A DNA stretch of 64,000 nucleotides from Prescottella sp. R16 (GTDB lineage: Bacteria; Actinomycetota; Actinomycetes; Mycobacteriales; Mycobacteriaceae): positions 1,922,001 to 1,986,000 of the forward strand of contig NZ_CP130943.1 of NCBI RefSeq assembly GCF_030656875.1, given 5' to 3'. The notes under the pieces were generated by a model. The model was not told the DNA's origin and searched no databases. It saw only the letters and a list, made by a program, of their open reading frames with translations. This document shows, piece after piece, positions 9,088 through 17,545 of the stretch. The number at the start of each line of letters is the position of its first letter. Position 1 is the first letter of the stretch. The position numbers were made by a program, and so were the translations under genes.

Positions 9088-9438
9088 GTGCTCATCCGAA
9101 TCGATCCGTCGTCCGCGGTTCCGCTGTACGAACAGTTCGCCGCGTCGGTGCGCGGCGCGATCGCCGACGGCTCCGTTGCGGCAGGGCAGCGCCTGCCGTC
9201 GGCCCGAGACCTGGCCGCTTCCCTGGACGTCAACGTGCACACCGTGCTCCGCGGCTATCAGGAGTTGCGCGACGAGGGGCTGATCGAACTGCGTCGCGGT
9301 CGCGGCGCCGTCGTGATGGGGGACGCGTCCGCTCGCGGTCGTGTGCTCGCGGCCGTCCGCGAGGCCGCGGCGGAGGCGCGCCGATACGGCATGAGCACGG
9401 CCGACCTGCTCGACCTGGTGAAGAAGGAGATGACATGA
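9088..9438 (+). CDS. GntR-family regulator, YtrA subgroup
   Basis: 116 residues: a winged HTH at about 10-75 (IDPSSAVPLYEQFAASVRG, then the recognition helix region ARDLAASLDVNVHTVLRGYQ) and a short helical tail, the layout of the YtrA subgroup, which lacks a large ligand-binding domain. These proteins usually repress their own operon, which encodes a membrane or ABC transport function. Here the partner is the DUF1648 membrane protein, whose ATG overlaps this stop (ATGA). The palindrome directly upstream is the probable operator. Start GTG 9088 follows from the HTH position and the promoter spacing. Confidence 0.88.
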   Translation: MLIRIDPSSAVPLYEQFAASVRGAIADGSVAAGQRLPSARDLAASLDVNVHTVLRGYQELRDEGLIELRRGRGAVVMGDASARGRVLAAVREAAAEARRYGMSTADLLDLVKKEMT

Positions 9439-10427
9439 CCGATTCGGTTGTGGTGCAGAAGGTGTCGTGGGTCCGAAGCGGTGTGGCGGCGGTGTCGCTG
9501 CCGGTTGTCGCGGCGGTGATCGGTGTCGTCGTCCTCGGCGCGTGGTCGGCAGAACTCCCCGACCCGGTGGCGGTCCACTTCGGGTCCGGCGGTGTCGCCG
9601 ACGGATTCACCGGGGCCGGCTCCGTCCGGTGGTGGCCGCTGTTCGGGCCGCTGTTCGCGCTGCTGCTCGCCGGCGTGATCGCGGTATGCACCCGCAGGGA
9701 CGTACGGGCCGGGCGGTTCGGGGCGGCGGTGGCGTCGGGCACCGGGACAGCGCTCGCGGCGTTGCCGGTCGTGCTGCTCGCCCCGCAGCGAGGCCTCGCG
9801 GACGCCGCCGACGCGAGCATCGGTCTCCAGTGGGCCCTCGTGGCCGTCGTGCTCGGGATCGCTGCGGGGTGCGCCGCCCTCCCGATGGTCGGGCGGGTCA
9901 TGCCGGTGCGGGCTGCGGCGCCGCCGCCGGCGAACGCATCACGCCTGGATATCGCGGACACCGAGGCCGTCGTGTGGACCGGGTCGGCGGCGCTGCCGCG
10001 CTGGGCCGCGATCGGCCTCGCAGCGCTGCCGATGGTTCTCGCGCTGGCGGTGTCGCGGACGGTGGGCCCGGAACTGCTCGTCACCGGAGTGGTCGGGGCA
10101 CTGCTCCTCGGCGTCACGCTGGCACCGGTCCACGTCGTCGTCGACGGCCGTGGACTCGAGACCCGTTACGTGCTCACCGGCGGCCGACGACGCATCCCGC
10201 TCGACGAGATCGCCCGTGCCGACGCCGTGAAGATCGGGCTGATCAACCGGTACGGCGGCATCGGCTACCGGGTCGGCCCCGACGGTGTCGGACTGCTCGT
10301 CCGCCCCGGCGCCGCACTGCGGATCACCCGGGGAGACGGCTCGAAATTCACCGTCACCGTCGACGACGCCGATCAGGCTGCGGCCGTGCTCAACTCGCTC
10401 GCGGCGCGCGGACGGATCGCGAGGTAG
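9435..10427 (+). CDS. DUF1648-domain membrane protein
   Basis: 330 residues. The N-terminal part has a helix (about 15-38) followed by the DUF1648 signature LPDPVAVHFGSGGVADGF, then several more helices up to about residue 235. The last 100 residues (HVVVDGRGLETRYVLTGG onward) look like a cytosolic PH-like beta domain. DUF1648 is also found in SdpI, the Bacillus immunity protein that works with an autorepressor, so a role in sensing or resisting an envelope-active compound is possible, but that is inference. Translationally coupled to the GntR regulator by an ATGA overlap. Confidence 0.75.
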   Translation: MTDSVVVQKVSWVRSGVAAVSLPVVAAVIGVVVLGAWSAELPDPVAVHFGSGGVADGFTGAGSVRWWPLFGPLFALLLAGVIAVCTRRDVRAGRFGAAVASGTGTALAALPVVLLAPQRGLADAADASIGLQWALVAVVLGIAAGCAALPMVGRVMPVRAAAPPPANASRLDIADTEAVVWTGSAALPRWAAIGLAALPMVLALAVSRTVGPELLVTGVVGALLLGVTLAPVHVVVDGRGLETRYVLTGGRRRIPLDEIARADAVKIGLINRYGGIGYRVGPDGVGLLVRPGAALRITRGDGSKFTVTVDDADQAAAVLNSLAARGRIAR

Positions 10428-10510
10428 CGGGCGGTCCCCGGCTCGACCGACGGCTCCGTAGCAGGGGAGGCGGCCCGGTTCCGGCTGTCGATGTCGTCGG
10501 CACAGGCGCT

Positions 10511-10568
10511 GCGCGCAGAATGACGTCCCGCATGCGCAATCGTGCGCGCGGGACGTCATTCTGCGCGC
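10511..10568. repeat. Long perfect inverted repeat between converging genes
   Basis: Two 21-base arms, 10511-10531 and 10548-10568, are exactly complementary; the left arm begins GCGCGCAGAATGACG. The 16-base centre can extend the stem with GCGC/GCGC after a two-base bulge, leaving a six-base loop. It lies between the converging DUF1648 and msrB genes, where a bidirectional terminator is expected, but it is longer than other terminators here. No second copy was seen in this window. Confidence 0.8.
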
Positions 10569-10606
10569 GGGAACACCGATCACACCGCGCTCGACACGCC
10601 CACCGG

Positions 10607-11041
10607 TCAGCTGTCGGCCGGTTCGAGCCTCAGAGAGATGCTGTTGATGCAGTACCGCTGGTCGGTGGGGGTGGGGTAGCCCTCGCCTTCGAAGACGTGG
10701 CCGAGGTGGCTGTGGCAGGCCCGGCACAGGACTTCGACGCGGTGCATGCCGAGGGAGTTGTCGGCGCGCAGGAGGACGGCGTCGGTGTCGGCGGGGTCGA
10801 AGAACGACGGCCATCCGCAGTGGGACTCGAACTTTTCGCTGCTGCGGAACAGTTCGGCGCCACACGCCCGGCACGTGTACACGCCGTCGATGGTGGTGTC
10901 GGTGTACTCGCCGACGTGCGGTGGTTCGGTGCCGGCCTGCCGCAGCACGTGGTACTCCTCGGGCGTCAACTGCGCCCGCCATTCCCCGTCGTTGCGGCGG
11001 ACGGTCGGTTCGGGCAGGCCGGCGTCGGGTGCGGAAGTCAT
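10607..11041 (-). CDS. msrB: Peptide-methionine (R)-S-oxide reductase
   Basis: Reduces protein methionine-R-sulfoxide. At 144 residues it is a complete MsrB domain. Two CRAC motifs supply the four structural zinc cysteines, HCGWPSF is the family motif, and the catalytic cysteine is Cys131 in RYCINS. The start overlaps the stop of aftC upstream (ATGA), so it is co-transcribed with that gene; the pairing is also found in mycobacteria (Rv2673-Rv2674). Confidence 0.96.
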   Translation of the reverse strand: MTSAPDAGLPEPTVRRNDGEWRAQLTPEEYHVLRQAGTEPPHVGEYTDTTIDGVYTCRACGAELFRSSEKFESHCGWPSFFDPADTDAVLLRADNSLGMHRVEVLCRACHSHLGHVFEGEGYPTPTDQRYCINSISLRLEPADS

Positions 11042-12300
11042 GCGTCCACGCTAGTCCGGTCCGGCGTCGTACCGGTGACGAGGAAATCCGGGTCGATGCC
11101 GCGATCCAGGCGGCCTTCCCGTTTCGCGGTGAGATACCGGTTGGTCAGGACCGCGAACACCACGATCAGCAGCAGACTCCAGCCCATCGTGCCCTTGAGG
11201 TATTCGGCGGCGCGGCCCTCCTCGAGGAACCGGTTCGAGATCCAGGAGTCGGCCGCGAACACGCCGTAGATCGCGAGCCACGCCGGCCAGTTCCGGAGCA
11301 CCGAGTTGCGCAGCACCACCGTCATGATCAGCGGGAACAACAGCATCGAGTAGTACAGCTGGCCCAGCGACCCGATGAGGAACGAGCCGGCCATGAGCAC
11401 ACCGGACGCCGTCGTGACGAAGAACAGTTCGTCGTGGCGGCAGTACCGGTACAGCAGCCACAGCGACACCGCGACCATCGCGATGAAGCCCAGGCGCAGC
11501 GCCCAGATCAGCGCGATCGGCAGACCGTAGTAGGTGCCGTTGCCGACGATCGCGCTGTTGAAGTAGTCGCGCGACTCCATCAGATACGGCAGGGTGTGCT
11601 CGACGAACGCCCACGGATCCGCCGCCAGCGGCCACGCGATCGCCGTGAGGACCAGCGGGATACCGGCGGCCGTGACGAACACCTTCCATTGGCCGCGCAC
11701 CAGTGGCAGCAGCAGCAGCGGCGCCAGAATCGGTTTCACCGCGAACGTCAGACCGATCGCGGCACCGGACCACATGTCGCGGCGGCGCAGCAACAGGAAC
11801 AGGAACGCGACCTCGCCGAGCAGGACGAGACCGTTGATGTTCGTGAACACCAGCGTGTTCGAGACGGTTTCGGTGGAGAACGCGGCGAACAGCAGGATCG
11901 GCGCCGCCACCGAGTCCAGGGCGAGCCCGAACATCTTGAGCAGCAGATACAGGGCCGCGATCACCGCGATCGCGTTGACCAGAATGAACAGCCATCGCGA
12001 CTTCTCCGGGTCGAGGATCGCGATCGGCGCCATCAACAGCGTGCCGGACGGCGGATACAGGTAGTGCGGATCCACCGAATTGAAGTTCGCGGTGTAGACG
12101 TCCTCACGATTCAGGAACCGCAGCGCCGCCTGATAGACCGGTGCATAGTCGTCGGTGTAGGCGCCGTTGACCGCCCGGACGACCACCCGGTGGATCACCG
12201 TCATCACGGCGAGAGGCCACAGGGCGAAGTTCACGACCTCGGCGGTGGTGCGACCGGTACGCGGCTCGAATCGTCGAAGGAACACTACGGCACGGTACAC
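11038..12300 (-). CDS. aftC: Arabinofuranosyltransferase AftC-like GT87 membrane protein
   Basis: 420-residue polytopic membrane protein with about ten hydrophobic helices. The first extracytoplasmic loop carries the acidic DDYAPVYQAALRFL segment and PHYLYPPSG, typical of the GT87/DUF2029 polyprenyl-phosphate-sugar-dependent family. In mycobacteria the gene next to msrB at this locus is AftC (Rv2673), which adds the alpha-1,3 branch in arabinan of the cell wall using decaprenyl-phosphoarabinose. The assignment rests on family plus position (msrB downstream, the Rv2672- and Rv2671-like genes upstream). Starts with GTG. Confidence 0.78.
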   Translation of the reverse strand: MYRAVVFLRRFEPRTGRTTAEVVNFALWPLAVMTVIHRVVVRAVNGAYTDDYAPVYQAALRFLNREDVYTANFNSVDPHYLYPPSGTLLMAPIAILDPEKSRWLFILVNAIAVIAALYLLLKMFGLALDSVAAPILLFAAFSTETVSNTLVFTNINGLVLLGEVAFLFLLLRRRDMWSGAAIGLTFAVKPILAPLLLLPLVRGQWKVFVTAAGIPLVLTAIAWPLAADPWAFVEHTLPYLMESRDYFNSAIVGNGTYYGLPIALIWALRLGFIAMVAVSLWLLYRYCRHDELFFVTTASGVLMAGSFLIGSLGQLYYSMLLFPLIMTVVLRNSVLRNWPAWLAIYGVFAADSWISNRFLEEGRAAEYLKGTMGWSLLLIVVFAVLTNRYLTAKREGRLDRGIDPDFLVTGTTPDRTSVDA

Positions 12301-12331
12301 CGGACAACCCCCGAATCGGACTCGGTCCTGC

Positions 12332-13906
12332 TCAGGCCGGGCAGGCGCCTGCGTTCGGCGGCAACACGGCGGTGTCGAGATAGCGGGTCAGATGGCCGCG
12401 CGCGCATTCGGAATGCGTCGTCACCGGATGACCGAAACCCTCCCACGTCACCCGCGACCACGGCGCGTCGGCGAGCGTCAGCGCACCCGTGAACGTCGCG
12501 AGGTCGGCGTTGCCGACGACCGGGTCCGCCGCACCGTCGAACACCAGGATCGGCACCGGGACGGTGCCCGGCTGCGGTGGCGGAGGCGTCGCCGGCCAGG
12601 CGGCGCACCGCAACAGCCCCAGCGCGGCGTCCTCCCCGAACACCGGGTACGTCGTCGCCCACTCCTGCCGCAACTGGTCGACGCGTCCCGGACCCGGCCA
12701 CTGCCGGCCGTCCGAACAACGGGCCACGAACTGGCCGTCGGAACCGGTGACCGCCGTGGTCGCGTCGATCAGCCCCTGCAGTGGGACCGTGTCGCCGCGG
12801 TCGGCGGCCGCGAGCACATCGGCCAGGTCCCGGACCCGCGCCGCCTGGTCGCCACGCGGCGACCCCAGGAAACCGGAAAGGGCGTTCAACAGCGCACCAG
12901 GCGACACCGTTCCCAGTTCGCCGGCCGCCGCCCGGTCCCGCAGCGCGGTGATCGCCGCGACCGGATCCGGGCCGAGGGAGCACTCGAGGGCGGCGCAGCG
13001 GCGGGCGAACGCGGCCAGTGCCGCCTCCTGCCCGGCCGTCCGTGACTCGGTGGCCGACGCGGCATCGAGCGTGACGGCCGCCGGGGAATCGAGGACCAGC
13101 CGTCCGACCCGCTCCGGATACTTCGCGGCGAACGCCAGCGCGACCGACGCGCCGTTGCCGGTTCCCAGCAGGGCGAGCGTGTCGACCTGCCACATTCGGC
13201 GCAGCTGCTCGAGATCGTCGGCGGCGTGCGCGGTGTCGAACGCCAGCGCATACGGCGCCATCGCGTCCGTGCACGCGACCGTCGCGTCCCGGCCCGCCGC
13301 TGCGACCGCATCGGCCTCACCCAGGTCGGCGAGGGTGCGGCGGTCCACGGTCGGTCCGCAGTCGATCGGCGTCGACGCCCCGAAACCGCGCCGGTCGACC
13401 GCGACGATCGGCTGCCGGTCGAGCAGTGTCGCGCTGGGGCCCGTCGCGAGCGCCGCGAGCGTGTTCGACGACGCCAGATCGGCCCCCGAGGTGAGCACGA
13501 GCGGTGCGGCGTCGAGCGGTGTCCGCGGCAGCCGCGCCCGGGTGACGCCCACCTGGATCGACCGGGCCGGACCCGCCGACAGGGGATCCACAGGGGAGGT
13601 GAAGGTGGCGCACTCGAGGACGAGACCGTCCGGGCCGGGACCGACACCGAGCGGTGCCAGCGCATCGGACGTGCAGTCCGTCCACGCGAGATCGTGCACC
13701 GGCGCCCGCAGTTCGGGGGCTGCCGGCGCCTCGCTGGTCCGGGGCGTCGACCCGCCGTCGTGTTCGACGATCGCCACATCGGGCCGACTCGACGGACCCA
13801 CCCCGCAGCCGGTTCCGACGGCGAGTACGACGCCGGCGATCGCGGCCACCCCGATCCTGCGCGCACCCGTCTGCATGCCCGACAGCCTGCCAGCCCGCTC
13901 ACCCAT
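12332..13906 (-). CDS. Exported alpha/beta-hydrolase-like protein lacking the serine nucleophile
   Basis: About 524 residues, related to the TAP/Rv2672-like exported hydrolases. The N-terminus has a hydrophobic signal ending in VGTGCG, a weak lipobox, so it may be a lipoprotein. The fold landmarks are kept: VAVDRRGFGAS (oxyanion strand), Asp461 in DGAADPV and His493 in GFGHP. But the nucleophile elbow reads LLGTGNGAS: residue 250, where GxSxG enzymes have Ser, is Gly (codon GGC). It is therefore either inactive as a serine hydrolase or uses another mechanism. ATG 13906 overlaps the RibD-type gene's stop by eight bases; ATG 13876 is an alternative start nearer the signal peptide. Confidence 0.85.
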   Translation of the reverse strand: MGERAGRLSGMQTGARRIGVAAIAGVVLAVGTGCGVGPSSRPDVAIVEHDGGSTPRTSEAPAAPELRAPVHDLAWTDCTSDALAPLGVGPGPDGLVLECATFTSPVDPLSAGPARSIQVGVTRARLPRTPLDAAPLVLTSGADLASSNTLAALATGPSATLLDRQPIVAVDRRGFGASTPIDCGPTVDRRTLADLGEADAVAAAGRDATVACTDAMAPYALAFDTAHAADDLEQLRRMWQVDTLALLGTGNGASVALAFAAKYPERVGRLVLDSPAAVTLDAASATESRTAGQEAALAAFARRCAALECSLGPDPVAAITALRDRAAAGELGTVSPGALLNALSGFLGSPRGDQAARVRDLADVLAAADRGDTVPLQGLIDATTAVTGSDGQFVARCSDGRQWPGPGRVDQLRQEWATTYPVFGEDAALGLLRCAAWPATPPPPQPGTVPVPILVFDGAADPVVGNADLATFTGALTLADAPWSRVTWEGFGHPVTTHSECARGHLTRYLDTAVLPPNAGACPA

Positions 13907-14720
13907 CCGACGCCCGCACCCACCGCGTCAACAGGGTGCCGTCGTCGTCACCGAGGACGTGGACGCGACGCATCGGCGTCGGACAGGCGGCGGGGGAGAC
14001 CGCGATCCGGCCGGCGCCGCCTGCCACCAACTGCGGCGACGTCGTCAGACACAGCTCGTCGACGACGCCGTCGGCGAGGAGCGTCCCGAACAGGCCGGGC
14101 CCGCCCTCGCACAGCACCCGCCGCAACCCCCGCGCTTCCAGGGCAGCCACCAGTGCGGCCCCACCGATCGCGGTGTCGGCGATCGTCTCGACGTCCGCGC
14201 CCGCGTCCCGCAGCCGCGCTGCCTGCCCGGCATCGGCTCGCGTGGACGTCAGCACGATCGGTGCGACGGCCGTGTCGGTGAACAGCCGCGACGCCGGATC
14301 CAGCCGTCCGCTCGCGGTCACCACGACGATCGGGGGCACCTCCGACTGCCCGCGGGCCCGGCGCAGGTCCCGATCGGCGCCGGTGATCCGGGCGCCCCCG
14401 TAGTCCTCGGTGCGGGCCGTGCCGGCGCCCACGACGACCGCGTCGGCCAACGACCGCAGGATCCCGAACACCCGTTTGTCCGCCGGAGTCCCCAGGCCCG
14501 CGCTCGCCCCGTCGGCGGTCACCGCGCCGTCGATGCTGGACACGAAGTTGACCCGCAGCCACGGTCTGTCGAGGTCGGCCGGATACCCGTACAGTGAACG
14601 CAGGTCCTCGTCGTCGAGTGGCACGGGTCGACCGTTGTCGGCCCTTTTCCCTGTGAAGTAGGTCGCAAAATCCAGGCGCTGCACGTGTTCGATCAGAACA
14701 CGTCGATACCCTCGATGCAT
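13899..14720 (-). CDS. RibD C-terminal-type pyrimidine reductase domain protein
   Basis: Up to 273 residues of the RibD_C/dihydrofolate-reductase-like fold, without a deaminase domain. Motifs are VNFVSSIDGAVTADG (substrate and NADPH site), VVVGAGTARTEDY, and LCEGGPGLFG near the C-terminus. The mycobacterial counterpart at this locus is Rv2671, described as a RibD-like protein that can act as a dihydrofolate reductase when overexpressed; the native role is uncertain. The true start is doubtful: the ATG at 14720 overlaps the ATG of the divergent ATPase gene, while a GTG at 14684 would free a divergent promoter region. The downstream hydrolase-like gene overlaps it by eight bases. Confidence 0.85.
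   Translation of the reverse strand: MHRGYRRVLIEHVQRLDFATYFTGKRADNGRPVPLDDEDLRSLYGYPADLDRPWLRVNFVSSIDGAVTADGASAGLGTPADKRVFGILRSLADAVVVGAGTARTEDYGGARITGADRDLRRARGQSEVPPIVVVTASGRLDPASRLFTDTAVAPIVLTSTRADAGQAARLRDAGADVETIADTAIGGAALVAALEARGLRRVLCEGGPGLFGTLLADGVVDELCLTTSPQLVAGGAGRIAVSPAACPTPMRRVHVLGDDDGTLLTRWVRASDG
14684..14702. promoter_or_regulatory. Inverted repeat at a divergent start region
   Basis: CGTGTTC-GATCA-GAACACG is a perfect inverted repeat with 7-bp arms, centred 25 bases upstream of the ATPase ATG and close to an alternative GTG start of the RibD-type gene. Next to it, 14715-14724 reads ATGCATGCAT, a palindrome that gives ATG codons on both strands. The repeat is a candidate operator for the divergent pair. 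Confidence 0.45.
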
Positions 14721-15738
14721 GCATGCACGTCTTGTCGATCGCAGCCCGGTGGTGCCGGCCGATCAGTTGGTTGCTCAAATGGTGCCCCCGGCGATGTTCG
14801 ACGAGGTCAGCTTCGCGTCCTACATTCCCGACCCCAAAGAGCCCAGCCAGGCGGTCGCGGTCCGCAAGGCGGAGGAGTTCTCGCAGAAGGTCACCAAGAT
14901 CCGCGGCGGCGGCAAGCGGGGCCTGTTCGGACGCAAGACGCAGCAGTCCGGTGCCGGTCTCTACCTCGACGGCGGTTTCGGTGTCGGCAAGACCCACCTG
15001 CTCGCCTCGATCTTCCACAGCTCCCCGTCGCCCAAGGCGTTCGGCACGTTCGTCGAACTGACGCACGTCGTCGGCGCGCTCGGCTTCAACAAGGCCGTCG
15101 AGGAACTGTCCAACCATTCGGTGCTGTGCATCGACGAGTTCGAACTCGACGATCCGGGCGACACGATGCTCGTCTCGCGGCTGCTGACCGAGCTGTCGGC
15201 GCGCGGTGTGTCCATCGTGGCCACGTCGAACACGCTGCCCGGTCAGCTCGGTGAGGGCCGCTTCGCCGCCCAGGACTTCCTGCGCGAGATCAAGAAGCTC
15301 GGCTCGATCTTCGAGACCATTCGCGTCGACGGCCCCGACTACCGGCACCGTGACCTGCCGCCGGCGCCCGAGCCCACCGACGACGCCGACCTGCTCGAGC
15401 GCGCCGACTCGATCGACGGTGCCACGCTCGACGACTTCGACGAGCTGTGCGCGCACCTGAGCACGCTGCACCCGTCGCGGTACGGCAAGCTCATCGAGGG
15501 CGTGCCGGCGGTGTTCATCAAGGGCGTGCACCCGGCCGCCGACCAGTCGGTCGCGCTGCGCCTCGTCGTCCTCGCCGACCGCCTGTACGACGCCAGCATT
15601 CCGGTCACCGTGTCCGGTGCGAAGCTCGACGAGATCTTCACCCCTGAGATGGTCGCCGGTGGCTACCGCAAGAAGTACCTGCGTGCCACGTCGCGTCTGC
15701 TCGCGCTCTCCCGTTTCGAGGTCGCCGCGTCGTCCTGA
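14719..15738 (+). CDS. zapE: ZapE/AFG1-like P-loop ATPase
   Basis: 339 residues. Walker A is GGFGVGKTHLLAS at about residue 92, Walker B is LCIDEFELDD, and an arginine-bearing IVATSNTLPGQL segment follows. The family includes bacterial ZapE (cell division protein that interacts with FtsZ in Escherichia coli) and mitochondrial AFG1/LACE1. The mycobacterial homologue Rv2670c is at the same position. Its role in actinobacteria is not established. It diverges from the RibD-type gene and converges with the acetyltransferase gene at a shared hairpin. Confidence 0.88.
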   Translation: MHARLVDRSPVVPADQLVAQMVPPAMFDEVSFASYIPDPKEPSQAVAVRKAEEFSQKVTKIRGGGKRGLFGRKTQQSGAGLYLDGGFGVGKTHLLASIFHSSPSPKAFGTFVELTHVVGALGFNKAVEELSNHSVLCIDEFELDDPGDTMLVSRLLTELSARGVSIVATSNTLPGQLGEGRFAAQDFLREIKKLGSIFETIRVDGPDYRHRDLPPAPEPTDDADLLERADSIDGATLDDFDELCAHLSTLHPSRYGKLIEGVPAVFIKGVHPAADQSVALRLVVLADRLYDASIPVTVSGAKLDEIFTPEMVAGGYRKKYLRATSRLLALSRFEVAASS

Positions 15739-15760
15739 CGCCCGATTCCGCGTGACTGTG

Positions 15761-15796
15761 ACGCAGCCTCCGAGCGACCCCGCTCAGAGGCTGCGT
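15761..15796. terminator. Bidirectional hairpin overlapping the acetyltransferase 3' end
   Basis: ACGCAGCCTC (15761-15770) pairs with GAGGCTGCGT (15787-15796), and inside it GAGCG pairs with CGCTC with one mismatch between the two stems. It lies 22 bases after the zapE stop and includes the stop codon and last codons of the opposing acetyltransferase gene. Confidence 0.7.
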
Positions 15797-16314
15797 TGCA
15801 TCACGAAGTCGTGGTGGATCTGATTGCCCACCCGGAACGTCTTCGTCCCGACCTTCTCGAACCCGTTCTTGGCGTAGAACTTCTGCGCCCGCACGTTCTC
15901 CTGGTTGACGCCGAGCCACACACCGGCACAGCCCGCCTCGCGGGCGTGCGCGATCGCCGCCTCCATGAGGGCGGCCGACACCCCGGACCCGTGCCGGTCC
16001 GGCAGCACGTACAGCTTGCTGATCTCCATCGTCGGCTGCAACGACACCGCCGACCGGATGTCGTGGTCGTCCGGCATGCCCTCGACGAGCATCACGTAGC
16101 CGACGACCTCTCCGCCCGCCGTCGCCTCCAGGACCGTCCGGGCCGGATCGGTGAGGTATTCGCTGAACCTCTCCGCCGACAGCACCTCGTCGACGAACGC
16201 CGCGATGTCCTCCTGCGTCGCATGCGGTGGGCACGCGAGCGGGAAGGTCACCGCGGCCACGTCGGCGAGCGCTTCCGCATCCCACAGTCCGGCACGGTCC
16301 ACGGAAATCGTCAC
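15784..16314 (-). CDS. GNAT-family N-acetyltransferase
   Basis: 176 residues with the GNAT core: EISKLYVLPDRHGSGVSAAL is motif A, with the acetyl-CoA loop RHGSGV, and NVRAQKFYAKNGFEKVG is the motif B end. Substrate unknown. The GTG start at 16314 is four bases beyond the stop of the MFS gene upstream, so the two are probably one transcript; longer in-frame reading would run into that gene. The homologue at the same locus in mycobacteria is Rv2669. Confidence 0.88.
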   Translation of the reverse strand: MTISVDRAGLWDAEALADVAAVTFPLACPPHATQEDIAAFVDEVLSAERFSEYLTDPARTVLEATAGGEVVGYVMLVEGMPDDHDIRSAVSLQPTMEISKLYVLPDRHGSGVSAALMEAAIAHAREAGCAGVWLGVNQENVRAQKFYAKNGFEKVGTKTFRVGNQIHHDFVMQRSL

Positions 16315-16318
16315 GATG

Positions 16319-17545
16319 TCACCTCGGGGTCGATTCGGGCAGGGTGGTGTCGGTCCCGGTAAGTACATCATCTGTGGCCGACGCTCCGGTGCGGCGTGGT
16401 GCGAACGCCGGGGCCAGCGCGAACAGGACGACCGCGAACAGCAGCGGCACCACGAACCCGATCCGCAGGTCGGTGACCGCCGCGACCCCACCGATCACCC
16501 CGCCCGCGACGATCGTGCCGGCATAGTTGAACAGGTTGATCCGGGCGACCACGGCATCCGTCTGCTCCGGCGGCGCCAATCGTCCGGCGGCACTGAAACT
16601 GAGCGGCGCGATGACCGGCGCACCCAGTCCCACGACGAAGAAGCCGACGATCGCGACGGCCGGGTTCGGGGCGAGCACCGCGGTCAGCAGACCGACGACA
16701 CTGATCGCCGCACCGGCCCGCACCACCGCGATCTCCCCGAACCGGTGCACCCAATGATCGCCGGTCAACCGTGAGATCAGCGCCGTCACCTGGTAGGCGC
16801 CCATCGCCAGGGCGGCGGTACCGGCGTCCGACAACAACACCTCCTTGAGATACAGCGGCGAGTACGTGCCGATCCCGAAGTCGATCGCATAGAACAGCAG
16901 CATCGCGACACCGAGCGCGAGGAAGGGCCGCATCGGTACCGACAGCGGCGCGGTCGCCGACGTCGCAGCCCGCTCGTGTCCGGTGCGCAGCAGCCGCGGC
17001 CCGATCCACGCACACACCGCGGCGACCAGCACGGCCGCCACGATCACCGACACCATGACCGACAGCTCCAGCGCCGAGCACACCGCAACGTATCCGGCAC
17101 CGACGATCGCACCGACACTCCAGGACGCGTGGAACGACGACAGGATCACCCGCCCGTACGCGTGCTGGATCGACACCGCCTGCATGTTCGCGGACGCATC
17201 CACGATGCCGAGGCCGACACCGTACAGCGCGAACGCCGCCAGGAACGCCGGCGTCGACGACGCGACCGCGATGACGGCACCACCGGCGGCGATCACGAAC
17301 AGGCCGACCCGCAGCGTCGTCCGACTCGACATCGCCTTCGCGAGCTGCTCGGCCAGCACACTGCCGACGCCCGCGACGACCGAGATGCCGACGACCGTCG
17401 CCGCCACCAACGTGTCGCCGAACCCGAGATCCTCCTTGAACTGGGGGAGCTGGGTGAGCAGCACGGCCAGCAGGAACCCCTGCAAACCGAAGGCGACGGA
17501 CGCCGACATCCGGGCGCGTCCGGGAACTTCCGTGTTTCGTATCAC
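16319..17545 (-). CDS. MFS transporter
   Basis: 408 residues with about twelve transmembrane helices. It starts RNTEVPGRARMSASVAFGLQ after the GTG at 17545 and has a central charged loop around residue 190. Layout resembles small-molecule or sugar exporters of the FucP/YbjJ type, but the substrate cannot be called. The C-terminal 25 residues are hydrophilic. It is coupled to the acetyltransferase gene downstream and divergent from a beta-glucosidase gene. A TGGAC-N4-GTCCA palindrome directly touches its start codon, suggesting local repression. Confidence 0.82.
   Translation of the reverse strand: MIRNTEVPGRARMSASVAFGLQGFLLAVLLTQLPQFKEDLGFGDTLVAATVVGISVVAGVGSVLAEQLAKAMSSRTTLRVGLFVIAAGGAVIAVASSTPAFLAAFALYGVGLGIVDASANMQAVSIQHAYGRVILSSFHASWSVGAIVGAGYVAVCSALELSVMVSVIVAAVLVAAVCAWIGPRLLRTGHERAATSATAPLSVPMRPFLALGVAMLLFYAIDFGIGTYSPLYLKEVLLSDAGTAALAMGAYQVTALISRLTGDHWVHRFGEIAVVRAGAAISVVGLLTAVLAPNPAVAIVGFFVVGLGAPVIAPLSFSAAGRLAPPEQTDAVVARINLFNYAGTIVAGGVIGGVAAVTDLRIGFVVPLLFAVVLFALAPAFAPRRTGASATDDVLTGTDTTLPESTPR

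Noticed and set aside
14684..14702. Inverted repeat as a LexA box
   Set aside because: The half-sites are in the order GTTC-N5-GAAC, the reverse of the SOS form GAAC-N4-GTTC, and the spacer is five.
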